DNA of 64,000 bases, from assembly GCF_042683685.1 (NCBI RefSeq), contig NZ_JBHUOP010000001.1:372001-436000 (forward strand), read 5' to 3'. Positions 25,851 to 34,656 of the stretch are shown one piece after another (within the stretch, counting starts at the first letter, position 1; the number at the start of each line of letters is the position of its first letter). The notes beneath the pieces are model-generated. The model did no database searches, was not told the DNA's origin, and saw nothing but the letters and a program-made list of their open reading frames with translations. The translations under genes and the position numbers were made by a program. This DNA comes from Timonella corticicola. Its GTDB lineage: Bacteria > Actinomycetota > Actinomycetes > Actinomycetales > Cellulomonadaceae.

Positions 25851-25931
25851 GCGTTTATGCACAGGTCGAGCGCCATCACACGGTCATCGCGGCGCTGGGC
25901 GGGAAGACGAGAGCGGATAGGTGAGTTCTGC

Positions 25932-28211
25932 CTAGAACTCGGTGAGTGTAATTGTGGAGCCCTTGGGGATCTCGGTGTCTGCCTCGACATCCTGGAGTCG
26001 GATCTTTCCGAAGAATCCGCCCATGTACTTGTTGATTTTGACCTTGAAGCCCAGGTTTCCAAGTATTTCCTCGGCTGCTGCGGTGTCCTCTCCGACAACG
26101 TTGGGGACGGCGACGAGTTCAGGGCCCTTTGACACGACGATCGATACCTTGTCACCGCGGTGTCCCTGCGTTCCTTGAGCGGGATCCTGAGAGATCACCG
26201 TTCCCTGGGGAACTGTGTCTGAGAACGCCTCGGTGACATCGCGCTTCAGTTCCTCGTCCTTGAGGATGCTCAGTGCTTCCTTCTCGGTCTTTGACACGAC
26301 CTGTGGAATCGAGATCGGTTCTGGACCGTTGGACACGGTCAGGACGATTGCGGTGTTGTGGGCGAGGACAGTGCCCTCCTTCACCGAGAGCTCCATGACG
26401 GTGTCCTTCTTGATCTTGGTGTCATAGACCAGATCATCGGAAACGTTGGTGAACCCGGCCTCGCTGAGAGTCTCCTTGACCGCGCCCGCGTTCTCACCCA
26501 CCAGTTCCTTGGGAACCTCGATCTCCTTGATGCCGAGCGAGACGGTAAGCGTGACCTGGCTGTTCTTCTTCACACGTTCGCCGCTGGCAGGCTCAGCCGA
26601 GATGACATCGCCGGCTGGCACCGTGTCATGGTGTTCCTTGAATACCCGCGGCTCCAACTCCACAGTCCTGATCTTGTCCAGAGCATCTTGTTCGGGAACA
26701 GCCTCGATGCGTGCGGGAACAACGGTGTAGGAACCTGGACCGACGTTCTCCCACCAGTACCATCCTCCATAGGATGCACCACCTAGACCGAGGAGCACGA
26801 GTAGGGTCACGACGATTCTCAACCCGCGACGACGCCTGCGGGGCGGTTCCTCGGGAACCATCAGACTCGTTGACGGTGGTTCTTCCGGTGTGGTTCCGGA
26901 ACGTACGTAGGCGGTCTGGCCGATGGGGAGTGCGATGGTGGTTCCGCGCACTGAAAGTGGCACCGTCTCGGTGGACACCTCACTCGGTGACGATGGAGAT
27001 GGAGATGACGAGGATGACGTGGCAGCTATGAGCGCGCCGAGGTCTTCATCCGGTGAAGGTGGTAAGGCATGGTGTGGTTGCTGTACGGCCTGGAAGTTAC
27101 GTGAGGAATCCTCGTGCTCGTACAGCACTGAGTCATCCGACTCGTCCACTTGTTGGGGTAACTCGCCTGTGTCCCCACTCACCGCAGGCATCGCGGCGGT
27201 TTCAAAACCGGTCAGATCCTCGTATGCCTCAACGGCTGGCATGGCAGCGGTCTCGACACCTGTCAGGTCCTCATATGCATTGGTGGCGGCGATAGGCTCG
27301 GCAAGTTTGTCGGGCAGCGGTACGGGAGGCATTGCACGCTTCGCGAGCAGTGCCGGCTTGAGCTGAGTCTGTACCCTACGCAGTTCGCGTAGTGCTTCGG
27401 ATGCGTTGGTGGGTCGCTGGTTCGGGTCCTTCGCCGCGAATCTCGCCACGAGGTCATCGACCGGCTCGGGAATCCACGCAAGGGTATTGGAAACTCGTGG
27501 TACGACCGTGTTGATGTGTTGGAATGCGATGTGTATGGGGGAGTCCCCGGTGAAGGGCTGTCGTCCAGTCAACATCTCGTAGAGCATGATGCCGACTGAG
27601 TAGATATCGGTTCGGGTGTCTCCCACACCGTGGGTCACCAGTTCCGGCGCCAGGTAGGCCACGGTGCCGAGCACGGTTCCTGTCGTGGTGGATGTCACCT
27701 CGGTGACGGCGCGTGCCAAACCGAAGTCGGTCAGTTTGACCTCGTTGTCCTTGGACAGCAGTACGTTCTCAGGTTTGACGTCACGGTGCACGAGTTGGTT
27801 GCGGTGTGCAGCCGCGAGGGCATCAAGGATGTCCTCGGTGATGGCCAGCGCCTCAGCGAGCGTCAGAGTGCGTTTCAACTGGAGGAGTTGGCGCAGATCG
27901 CTACCCTCAACAAACTCGAGGGTGAGGTAGGAGACCTCGCCGTCAACCCCCTGGTCGTAGACAGCTACGAGGCCAGGGTGCGTGACGCGTGCGGCCGCAC
28001 GGGCTTCGCGGCGAAACCGAGCGACGAAGGCCTGCCCCGACGTTCCCTCAGCGAGATGTGGGTGCATGATCTTGAGCGCGACCACACGGTCCAGCCGCCT
28101 GTCAGTGGCGCAGTAGACCGTCGCCATACCTCCTCGGGCCACCCGACTGCGCACCAAATAGCGGCCATCAACAAGTTGGCCGATCAGCGGGTCGTTTACA
28201 GTAGTAGCCAC
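25932..28211 (-). CDS. pknL: PASTA-domain serine/threonine protein kinase (PknL-like)
   Basis: Membrane receptor kinase, 759 aa from the GTG at 28211. The N-terminal kinase domain (about 16-280) has the glycine loop RVARGGMATVY, K47, catalytic HRDVKPEN (D144) and DFGLA (162). A Pro/Ser/Glu linker contains a 16-residue sequence (AYEDLTG..TAAMPAV) twice in tandem (312-344). A basic patch and membrane helix (464-487) precede four PASTA repeats (about 495-759) that would sense peptidoglycan. Beside an Rv2175c-like gene it matches mycobacterial/corynebacterial pknL context. A TAAACT box 7 bases before GTG supports the start. Confidence 0.93.
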   Translation of the reverse strand: MATTVNDPLIGQLVDGRYLVRSRVARGGMATVYCATDRRLDRVVALKIMHPHLAEGTSGQAFVARFRREARAAARVTHPGLVAVYDQGVDGEVSYLTLEFVEGSDLRQLLQLKRTLTLAEALAITEDILDALAAAHRNQLVHRDVKPENVLLSKDNEVKLTDFGLARAVTEVTSTTTGTVLGTVAYLAPELVTHGVGDTRTDIYSVGIMLYEMLTGRQPFTGDSPIHIAFQHINTVVPRVSNTLAWIPEPVDDLVARFAAKDPNQRPTNASEALRELRRVQTQLKPALLAKRAMPPVPLPDKLAEPIAATNAYEDLTGVETAAMPAVEAYEDLTGFETAAMPAVSGDTGELPQQVDESDDSVLYEHEDSSRNFQAVQQPHHALPPSPDEDLGALIAATSSSSSPSPSSPSEVSTETVPLSVRGTTIALPIGQTAYVRSGTTPEEPPSTSLMVPEEPPRRRRRGLRIVVTLLVLLGLGGASYGGWYWWENVGPGSYTVVPARIEAVPEQDALDKIRTVELEPRVFKEHHDTVPAGDVISAEPASGERVKKNSQVTLTVSLGIKEIEVPKELVGENAGAVKETLSEAGFTNVSDDLVYDTKIKKDTVMELSVKEGTVLAHNTAIVLTVSNGPEPISIPQVVSKTEKEALSILKDEELKRDVTEAFSDTVPQGTVISQDPAQGTQGHRGDKVSIVVSKGPELVAVPNVVGEDTAAAEEILGNLGFKVKINKYMGGFFGKIRLQDVEADTEIPKGSTITLTEF

Positions 28212-28218
28212 AGAGAAC

Positions 28219-28224
28219 AGTTTA
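28219..28224 (-). promoter_or_regulatory. -10 box of pknL
   Basis: The complement reads TAAACT, 7 bases before the GTG at 28211. No ribosome site is present, so the transcript is probably leaderless. Confidence 0.45.
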
Positions 28225-28515
28225 GGGGAGACAACACGTAAATCTTCGGATTGTTTGCCACCGATCCGCGCAGGAATGGTGGAGATAGAGTCATATCCTG
28301 TGTCGCACGGGTGCGGCACCCGAGGGCTGAGTAGACTGCCTCACCGCAGATAGAGCCGCAAAACGTTGGAGATCTGGTGCGTCCCGCGAGCCGATCCAGC
28401 CGCTCGCTCCCCATGACGGGCGAATCCTTAAACGCCATGGGGACTTTCACCTAGCGTGACGAGTATCCCATACAGCGAGTGAGACCATGCTTCAGATGGG
28501 TAATCCAGGGCGCGG

Positions 28516-28521
28516 TAGAGT
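28516..28521 (+). promoter_or_regulatory. -10 box of Rv2175c-like gene
   Basis: TAGAGT ends 7 bases before the GTG at 28529 and fixes that start over the earlier in-frame ATG at 28487. Confidence 0.5.
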
Positions 28522-28528
28522 GGTGGAC

Positions 28529-28957
28529 GTGAATACTGAAGAATCCAACATCGAGGCAAACGTTGAGAACCTCGTCGAAGCGTGGCTGACCGGGCCTGAT
28601 TTTGCGGAAGTTCTTGGGACCACCCCGAAGGTCGTGCGGTCCGCTCTCGCTGATGACCGTGTTGTCGGGATCAAACGTGGCAAGCCGAAGGTACTCATGA
28701 TTCCTCAGGATTTCCTCATTCCCTGGTACATGGCAAACCCAGCCGATCAGAAGGCTGACGATGGAAGCGGCAAGCAGATCATCCTGCCGTCTCTGCGCGG
28801 AACCGTGATTGCTTTGCGTGACGCCCAACTCGATGACGCTCAGATCATCGAATGGCTGTTTTCGGTTGAGGACTCGTTGGGCGAGCGTCCGATCGACGTT
28901 CTCAAGGCCGGTAACAAAAGCGCGGTGCGCCGCGCGACTCAGTCGTTGCTCTGGTAG
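28529..28957 (+). CDS. Rv2175c-like DNA-binding protein
   Basis: 142 aa, a homologue of the mycobacterial winged-helix protein Rv2175c, which is known as a substrate of the kinase PknL. The helix-turn-helix region is around LTGPDFAEVLGTTPKVVRSALADDRVVGIKRG (residues 20-50). LLPSLRGT-like (here ILPSLRGTVIALRDAQLDD) and the final NKSAVRRATQSLLW are family segments. It is divergent from pknL with about 320 bases between starts, the same pairing as in Mycobacterium. The acidic, Thr-containing N-terminus could be the phosphorylated part, as known for Rv2175c. Confidence 0.85.
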   Translation: MNTEESNIEANVENLVEAWLTGPDFAEVLGTTPKVVRSALADDRVVGIKRGKPKVLMIPQDFLIPWYMANPADQKADDGSGKQIILPSLRGTVIALRDAQLDDAQIIEWLFSVEDSLGERPIDVLKAGNKSAVRRATQSLLW

Positions 28958-29027
28958 GCGCGTGACGGCGATCATGCACCCGAGGTGACATGCCAACGCG
29001 GGTGAGGGGGCGTCGCCAATCCAACAA

Positions 29028-29067
29028 ACGGGTGGGGCCGGAACTTAGAAGTTCCGGCCCCACCCGT
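29028..29067. terminator. Bidirectional terminator, Rv2175c-like / polyprenyl synthase
   Basis: A perfect 19-bp stem with a 2-base centre (29028-29067). It lies between convergent genes. T-runs are weak on both sides. Confidence 0.8.
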
Positions 29068-29075
29068 CTGCGTCG

Positions 29076-30218
29076 TCAGAAGTCGCGTTTGAGCGAGTAA
29101 GCCGTGATCCTGCGCAGCATGTCCACACCAACCGGGTTAAGGCCCGGACCCTCAAGGTGTGCGAGTCCCTCTGCGCTGAGGGTCTCCACCAGTTCCTGGG
29201 CGGCGGCAACCGCTCCACTGGATGAGATGAGTTCGACCAACTCGACGATCTGGGCATCGGTGAGGTTCGGGTTGCCGAGAGCGTCTTGCAACTGCGCGCG
29301 ATGAGCGCCATCAAGCCGCGACAGCGCCTCGATCACAAGGACGGTGCGTTTCCCCTCACGCAGGTCATCGCCCGACGGCTTACCGGTGGTCGCCGAGTCC
29401 CCGAAGGTCCCAAGCAGATCATCAAGAAGTTGATAGGCGACGCCGATAGGTTGCGCAAACCGCTCAAGCCGGGTGAGGGTCTCGGCGCTCGCTCCAGCCA
29501 ACGCGGCACCCGTCAGCAGTGGGTAGGTGACCGTGTAGGTGGACGTTTTGGTGGCGATGATCGCGAGTGCCCGCTGTTTTGCGGCTTCGAGGTCATCGCT
29601 CCACGGCAGGACCTGGGCGTGAATATCCATGAACTGGCCGACTGAGACGACGGTGCGCATCCGGTCGAAAAAACCATGTGCTGTCAGGCGACCTGCCTCG
29701 GGGAAATGGTAACTCGCGGTGCGGAACTCGTTCTCTGCGGCCACGAGACTGAGATCTCCGAGTAAAATCGCCGCGGAAATCCCATACTGGTCGGCGTCAC
29801 CGACGTAACCGCGAGTTCGGTGCTCCTCGGTGAAGGACACGTGCGCTGTAGGGTTGCCGCGACGAGTGTTGGAGCGGTCCATGACATCGTCGTGGAAGAG
29901 AGCGGCGGCCTGGAACAACTCGAGGGCTGCACCGATGCGGTAGAGCTGGTTTCGAGTGGTTTGATCAATGTCGCCCTCATGGGCGACTCGATAGCCCCAG
30001 TAACAAAAAGCGGCACGCAAGCGCTTGCCGCCCAGTAGAAGGACCTTCCACGCGTCGATGAGGCTGGAAGCGTCAGCGCTGAGGGTGGCAAAGGTGTCGC
30101 CTTGCTCGTGCAGGATGTTGCGCAGTCGGTCTTCGACTCCGGAGCGTAGATTGTCGACGTCTACAAGGGCGCTGCCGGTGGCTGTCGCGTGTGCGTTCGG
30201 AGGAGCGGTGTTGGTCAT
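29076..30218 (-). CDS. idsA: Polyprenyl (trans-isoprenyl) diphosphate synthase
   Basis: Head-to-tail prenyltransferase making geranylgeranyl or a similar diphosphate for menaquinone, carotenoid or cell-wall lipid routes. The 380-aa protein has the first aspartate-rich motif FHDDVMDRSNTRRG, GGKRLRA at the start, KTSTYT near 230, and the second motif LLDDLLGTFGD, whose D-D-L-L-G form is usual for actinobacterial IdsA. The residue before the first motif (Leu/Phe region AALFHDD) would set chain length, but product size cannot be fixed by eye. The ATG at 30218 is chosen because AAAGG lies 7 bases before it. Confidence 0.92.
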   Translation of the reverse strand: MTNTAPPNAHATATGSALVDVDNLRSGVEDRLRNILHEQGDTFATLSADASSLIDAWKVLLLGGKRLRAAFCYWGYRVAHEGDIDQTTRNQLYRIGAALELFQAAALFHDDVMDRSNTRRGNPTAHVSFTEEHRTRGYVGDADQYGISAAILLGDLSLVAAENEFRTASYHFPEAGRLTAHGFFDRMRTVVSVGQFMDIHAQVLPWSDDLEAAKQRALAIIATKTSTYTVTYPLLTGAALAGASAETLTRLERFAQPIGVAYQLLDDLLGTFGDSATTGKPSGDDLREGKRTVLVIEALSRLDGAHRAQLQDALGNPNLTDAQIVELVELISSSGAVAAAQELVETLSAEGLAHLEGPGLNPVGVDMLRRITAYSLKRDF

Positions 30219-30370
30219 GTGCCATCCTTTGAGCAAAGTTCTTAGCTCCAGCCATCCTACGTAGTTTCTTTGCTCTAGTGGCTGTGATTACGGGGATTAG
30301 TGTGTATCCACACACTTCGAGGTCCGTTATTGTCCACAGTTCTGACAGGTGTGGCAGGTTCCGGGCGCCT

Positions 30371-30397
30371 CCATCCTGCACCTGCCGCGCAGGATGG
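30371..30397 (+). promoter_or_regulatory. Hairpin that could mask the ribosome site of the DUF4192 gene
   Basis: Perfect 9-bp arms CCATCCTGC (30371-30379) and GCAGGATGG (30389-30397). The right arm contains the AGGATGG that serves as ribosome site for the ATG at 30402, so folding would hide it. Confidence 0.45.
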
Positions 30398-30401
30398 AGA
30401 C

Positions 30402-31721
30402 ATGACAAAAACGCTGAGAGTCTCTGACCCATCCGAACTTCTGTCCCTTATCCCGTATCAACTTGGCTTTGAACCCGCTGACTCCGTCGTTCTGGTCTCG
30501 TTGCGTGGACCACGCAAACGAGTTGGAGTGGTGGCGCGAGTCGATGTCGGTGATCTGTCGGGCCCCCATAAGGAGCAGTGCGCAGCGGAGTTGATCAACC
30601 ACGCGATTGCCGACGATGCTTCCGCGCTCGTGGTGGTCGGCTACAGCAGGGAGGAGAATCCGTTGGGCGATGGACCCGGGTCGCAGTTTTACTGGCTGTA
30701 TGACGCGATGGGGTGCCTGGCGACCATGGCGGCTGGCCGCGTGCCGGTCGTCGAATGCTGGGTGGTCACCAATGCGCAGTTCGGCCACTTCAGAGTGGAC
30801 GGCGAGTGTGTCCGGGATGGCGAAGACATCTATTCCAGTGGAGTCGCGGAAGTTCTGCACCGAATCGCGTTGAACGAGCCAAAAGCGTATGCCGACTATC
30901 TCGGAGTCTCACTAGAGGAGGTACACGCTGCGGTTGAAGGGATCCTCGAGAAACGGGCTGGCGCGGGTCACCGTGAAGACTGGCCCACGATTGAGGTGTG
31001 TCAAGAGCACGCCCATCCCATTGAGCGCCTCGGACAGACCGCAGTGGCCGCACACATGGTCTTCGAGGGGTGCAGGACTGACCGCTCACGCGAAAGCCTT
31101 GGAAAGATAGCACCCGCAGCCCAGGACTCACGGGCGCAAGTACGCGAAGCGTACGAACAAAGCCTCGTCGAACAAACAACTGAAAAAGGCTTCGACTGGC
31201 AGGACGAGGCGCTGGAGATCTGGTTGAATGCGATCCACCCGGTGAAACCAGTCCCGTTAAGCCTGTCCCAGGCTGGGATGTTGACCTGCGCGCTCGAGCG
31301 TATTCCTCTGCGCGATGCCGTTCTCATCAGCTGCACGTCTCTTGGCGCTCACGGTGCCCGTGAATTTCTTGCACAGTACGTTGACGCGAACCCTGAGCAG
31401 CGAAAGGTGGATAGCATCGCGCGCCGTGCAATAGGGGAGATCACGGACCCGAGTATCGCCCGGCGTCCGGATATCGAACACACCGAGGCCGTGCGCAAGG
31501 TGCTCAGTGAGCTCGTGTCCTTGACGCCGCCGGAACGCCATACCCCAGCGCGCACCCTTCTGGCGCTTCTTGCCTGGTGGCAGGGCAACTTGACGCTTGC
31601 CCAGAGACACCTTGAAGAGGCCGGACTGCACCCCGGAACCTATGGTCTTGCTGATCTCATCGCATCCGCAGTCGACGCTGGTCTTGCACCGGGATGGTGT
31701 CGTCAGCAGAACGTGGCCTAG
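30402..31721 (+). CDS. DUF4192 domain protein
   Basis: 439-aa conserved actinobacterial cytosolic protein of unknown function. The family start is LRVSDPSELLSLIPYQLGFEPADSVVLVSLRG, followed by a Rossmann-like alternation (VGVVARVDVGD, ASALVVVGYSRE, VECWVVTN). The C-terminal third contains RTLLALLAWWQGNLTLAQRHLEEA, a helical-pair segment also typical of the family. The frame extends 34 codons upstream, but the ATG at 30402 gives the family's usual start. It is divergent from idsA. No function should be inferred from the fold alone. Confidence 0.88.
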   Translation: MTKTLRVSDPSELLSLIPYQLGFEPADSVVLVSLRGPRKRVGVVARVDVGDLSGPHKEQCAAELINHAIADDASALVVVGYSREENPLGDGPGSQFYWLYDAMGCLATMAAGRVPVVECWVVTNAQFGHFRVDGECVRDGEDIYSSGVAEVLHRIALNEPKAYADYLGVSLEEVHAAVEGILEKRAGAGHREDWPTIEVCQEHAHPIERLGQTAVAAHMVFEGCRTDRSRESLGKIAPAAQDSRAQVREAYEQSLVEQTTEKGFDWQDEALEIWLNAIHPVKPVPLSLSQAGMLTCALERIPLRDAVLISCTSLGAHGAREFLAQYVDANPEQRKVDSIARRAIGEITDPSIARRPDIEHTEAVRKVLSELVSLTPPERHTPARTLLALLAWWQGNLTLAQRHLEEAGLHPGTYGLADLIASAVDAGLAPGWCRQQNVA

Positions 31722-31799
31722 GTTTCCAAGTGTCGTGGGACAGAACTAGTGGTTCAAGCCACTACGATGATTTGAGCGTATCAATAGGGAGGGTAAGGG

Positions 31800-32201
31800 A
31801 TGATTGTCGTTGGCTATCTAGCAACCAAAGAGGGTAGGCAGGGTATAGCGAGCGCTCTCGACGAGGCCGTACGGCGCAATAGCCCGGTCACCATCGTCGT
31901 GAGCGAGAAAGCGGGTGGGCTTGCACCTGAGGCTTTGGCGCAGCGGCAACGGGAACTCGACGAAATCGCTCAAGACGCACGAGGGCGATCGATCGATCTT
32001 GATGTGCGCGTGCTCTCGCAGCGCCACGATGTGGCCGAGGATCTCGTTGCAGTCGCCACCGAGACGGAAGCCGAGGTCATCGTGATCGGCCTGCGCAGAC
32101 GCTCACCCGTGGGCAAGCTCATCCTTGGATCGAATGCACAGCGAATTCTGCTCGACAGCCCATGTCCAGTGCTTGCAGTAAAGACTGAGCGCGGGCGCTG
32201 A
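31800..32201 (+). CDS. Universal stress protein (UspA family)
   Basis: 133 aa, single UspA domain. It begins with strand MIVVGYLATKEGRQGI and ends with the ATP-binding signature IGLRRRSPVGKLILGSNAQRILLDSPCPVLAVK, which fits G-2X-G-9X-G-(S/T). It is therefore likely to bind ATP. The ribosome site GGGAGGGTAAGGG precedes the ATG. It lies between the DUF4192 gene and sigA with no operon partner; stress regulation cannot be seen from sequence alone. Confidence 0.9.
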   Translation: MIVVGYLATKEGRQGIASALDEAVRRNSPVTIVVSEKAGGLAPEALAQRQRELDEIAQDARGRSIDLDVRVLSQRHDVAEDLVAVATETEAEVIVIGLRRRSPVGKLILGSNAQRILLDSPCPVLAVKTERGR

Positions 32202-32373
32202 AACTCAGCACCAACCCAGAACATATAAGGGGATGGACACACCGCACGGAATAAATGTGACCAACCCAGTGTTGTGACGGCGCAAGGGCAGCGAACCAGC
32301 ACTGCCACCCGTAAACGACAAACAAGAGAAGTTTCCTTATCGCGCATTTAGGTGTTGTCACACTTAAAAGTGC

Positions 32374-32401
32374 GAGACAAGCTTGCGGAACCAAGTACAA
32401 T
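32374..32401 (+). promoter_or_regulatory. Candidate promoter of sigA
   Basis: GAGACA (32374-32379), a 16-base spacer and TACAAT (32396-32401). It gives a leader of about 60 bases before the GTG start of sigA. A small CACTT/AAGTG stem lies just upstream at 32361-32372. Confidence 0.5.
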
Positions 32402-32470
32402 ATAGGTTCGTGGGTTTTGCTCTCCGGCCGAACCCCTCACTCGCCTGTCCAAGATGCCGAAAGGTTTTTC

Positions 32471-33952
32471 GTGGCGCTCACCTCGACAAACAACGCGCTC
32501 CCACGCGAATTCGAACACCCTTCCATGCAAGCATTGATCCACGCTGGATCCGCAACCGGCAAGGTCGACTCTGAAGTCTTCCGTGTTGCGTGCGAGCAGG
32601 CGGAAATCGGTGACCCTAAGCGACTCAAAGCAGTCTTTAAGGCACTTGTTCTTGCCGGAATTGAAGTAGAGATGTCCGGACCTGGGGCGAAGGTTGCGGC
32701 TGCAACCAGCACCCGGTCAACCAGCGCAACTGCGCGCGCGGTGAAGAAGTCTGCTCCCGCGGATAGTTCTGACGCCGCCGAAACCAGCGATGGCGATGCG
32801 GCTGCTCCGCAGCCTGCCGCCAAAAAGGCTGCGCCTGCAAAAGCACCAGCCAAGCGTGGCCGCAAGAAAAAGGTGGACCCCGTTGACGAGGCCGTGAACT
32901 CGGACAGCGAAGAGGTTCCCGAGGACGACGAGGCTGCAGCCGAGAAGGTCGACGCTAAGCCCGAGGTCGAAGAAGCAGGCGGATTCGTCTACTCTGACGC
33001 CGACGACGATGACGCTCCAGCCCAGCAGGTTGTCACTGCCGGTGCTACCGCAGACCCTGTGAAGGACTACCTCAAGCAGATCGGTAAAGTCGCGCTGCTG
33101 AACGCCGAGCAGGAAGTCGAGCTTGCCAAGCGTATCGAAGCGGGCCTCTATGCGGAAGAGTTGCTCAACGGCGACGAGGAACTCGAGCGCAAGTACGAGC
33201 GTGAACTCAAGGCGATCTCGCACGACGGACGTCGCGCGAAGAATCACCTACTTGAGGCGAACCTTCGCCTCGTTGTCTCGCTCGCTAAGCGTTACACCGG
33301 ACGCGGCATGCTCTTCTTGGACCTCATCCAGGAAGGTAACCTCGGTCTGATCCGTGCGGTAGAGAAGTTCGACTACACCAAGGGTTACAAGTTCTCGACC
33401 TATGCAACGTGGTGGATCCGTCAGGCGATCACCCGCGCAATGGCTGACCAGGCCCGCACCATCCGTATTCCAGTCCACATGGTCGAGGTCATCAACAAGC
33501 TTGCACGCGTGCAGCGTCAGATGCTCCAAGACCTTGGACGTGAACCAACCCCAGAAGAGTTGGCCAAGGAACTCGACATGACCCCTGAAAAGGTCGTTGA
33601 GGTCCAGAAGTACGGTCGTGAACCGATCTCTCTGCACACACCACTTGGTGAAGACGGCGACTCTGAGTTCGGTGACCTCATCGAGGACTCTGAGGCCGTT
33701 GTCCCAGCCGATGCGGTGTCGTTCACTCTTCTCCAAGAGCAACTGCACCAGGTGCTCGACACCCTGTCTGAGCGCGAAGCGGGCGTTGTCTCGATGCGTT
33801 TCGGTCTGAGCGACGGTCAGCCAAAGACCCTTGACGAGATTGGAAAGGTTTACGGGGTCACCCGTGAGCGCATCCGTCAGATTGAGTCCAAGACGATGTC
33901 GAAACTGCGTCACCCAAGCCGTTCCCAAGTCTTGCGCGACTACCTCGACTGA
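32471..33952 (+). CDS. sigA: Primary RNA polymerase sigma factor
   Basis: Housekeeping sigma-70 factor, 493 aa from a GTG at 32471 that follows AAAGG. Residues 1-70 hold a region 1.1-like part. About 75-195 is a low-complexity tail, first Ala/Lys-rich then acidic, as in actinobacterial SigA/HrdB. Region 1.2 begins at DPVKDYLKQIG (195). Region 2 (263-333) includes the promoter-melting and -10 recognising GYKFSTYATWWIRQAI. Region 3 follows, and region 4 (about 425-485) has the -35 helix-turn-helix GVTRERIRQIESKTMSKLRH. Its neighbourhood with parE and parC matches hrdB of Streptomyces. The frame's earlier start at 32417 has no support. Confidence 0.96.
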   Translation: MALTSTNNALPREFEHPSMQALIHAGSATGKVDSEVFRVACEQAEIGDPKRLKAVFKALVLAGIEVEMSGPGAKVAAATSTRSTSATARAVKKSAPADSSDAAETSDGDAAAPQPAAKKAAPAKAPAKRGRKKKVDPVDEAVNSDSEEVPEDDEAAAEKVDAKPEVEEAGGFVYSDADDDDAPAQQVVTAGATADPVKDYLKQIGKVALLNAEQEVELAKRIEAGLYAEELLNGDEELERKYERELKAISHDGRRAKNHLLEANLRLVVSLAKRYTGRGMLFLDLIQEGNLGLIRAVEKFDYTKGYKFSTYATWWIRQAITRAMADQARTIRIPVHMVEVINKLARVQRQMLQDLGREPTPEELAKELDMTPEKVVEVQKYGREPISLHTPLGEDGDSEFGDLIEDSEAVVPADAVSFTLLQEQLHQVLDTLSEREAGVVSMRFGLSDGQPKTLDEIGKVYGVTRERIRQIESKTMSKLRHPSRSQVLRDYLD

Positions 33953-33976
33953 TTGGCTCGTCGACAAGCACTTGAT

Positions 33977-34009
33977 AAGGAGGGTGTGGCCCATGGCCAC
34001 GCCCTCCTT
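33977..34009 (+). terminator. Terminator of sigA
   Basis: A 15-bp stem with one G-T pair (33977-33991 with 33995-34009), loop CAT, then TTTTGTG. Confidence 0.88.
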
Positions 34010-34021
34010 TTGTGCGTACTC

Positions 34022-34105
34022 GCACTGTCTCTCTCGATTTGAGAGTGCGCTTTTCTGCACTCTCAGCGCGTGAGAGTGCATACTTGGTAACTCTCAACGT
34101 GAGAG
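34022..34105. repeat. Cluster of three CTCTCA/TGAGAG palindromes
   Basis: Three inverted repeats of one motif in tandem: CTCTC-N5-GAGAG (34031-34045, extended by GCACT at 34022 and AGTGC ending 34048), GCACTCTCA-N5-TGAGAGTGC (34057-34079), and CTCTCA-N3-TGAGAG (34091-34105). They lie between the sigA terminator and the terminator at 34178, where no protein gene is seen. A related GTAACTCTCAACG-GAGAG copy is at 18167-18182. Confidence 0.6.
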
Positions 34106-34177
34106 AAGGCGTGCGAGTGCATGCCCAAACCTGAGCAACGTTGTCCGAGACGTTGTCGGCAATATAAGCAAAACAAA

Positions 34178-34210
34178 CGGGGTTGCGTTTCCCTGGGAAA
34201 CGCAACCCCG
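34178..34210 (-). terminator. Terminator of the DUF7455 gene
   Basis: Perfect 16-bp arms (34178-34193 and 34195-34210). The minus strand continues TTTGTTTTGC, so it serves the minus-strand zinc-ribbon gene; TTGACAGTTTTT on the plus strand allows use in both directions. Confidence 0.85.
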
Positions 34211-34257
34211 TTGACAGTTTTTGGTGAGCTATCGTGAAACGAAACTCATGGACGGCC

Positions 34258-34491
34258 CTATACGGCAGCCTTTGCGCCGGAGCCGTGCTCGGCGAACAAA
34301 CGCTCGGTCTCGTCGTGAATCTCAGTGGCAATCGCGGCGAACTTGTCCGAGTGAGCGCGAGCATGATGCGCGCAGAACAGGAGTTCGCCAGCCTGAAGGA
34401 CAACGCGCACGTAAGCCTGAGCGCCGCAGCGGTCGCAGCGGTCCGCGGCAGTCAACGTAACGGTCGGGGTGGTGCTTGTGGTTTCTTCCAT
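34258..34491 (-). CDS. DUF7455 zinc-ribbon protein
   Basis: 77-aa actinobacterial protein with an acidic/Thr-rich start (MEETTSTTP). It has a compact zinc ribbon: CDRCG (about 18-22) and FCAHH (about 39-43), giving Cys-X2-Cys and Cys-X2-His metal pairs around the strand AYVRVVLQAGELLF. A short helical tail follows. The frame extends 25 codons upstream without family resemblance, so the ATG at 34491 is used. It is a constant neighbour of sigA and parE in this class; its function is unknown. Confidence 0.85.
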   Translation of the reverse strand: MEETTSTTPTVTLTAADRCDRCGAQAYVRVVLQAGELLFCAHHARAHSDKFAAIATEIHDETERLFAEHGSGAKAAV

Positions 34492-34642
34492 GCCTACATC
34501 AAACCATCTTGAGCGTGGAAAGGGACCCCCTAAAATGGCTCTTTCGCCGCAGGCGTACGAAAACACACGAAGTCACATTTTCCCGCACCCAATCTCACGT
34601 CCCACCCCGGGCGTTTCGGCTTCAAATGTCGGTGGAGCGCAC

Positions 34643-34648
34643 TAAGAT
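34643..34648 (+). promoter_or_regulatory. -10 box of parE
   Basis: TAAGAT ends 8 bases before the GTG at 34657, fitting a leaderless transcript; the TTG at 34648 overlaps the box. Confidence 0.45.
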
Positions 34649-34656
34649 TGATCCTC

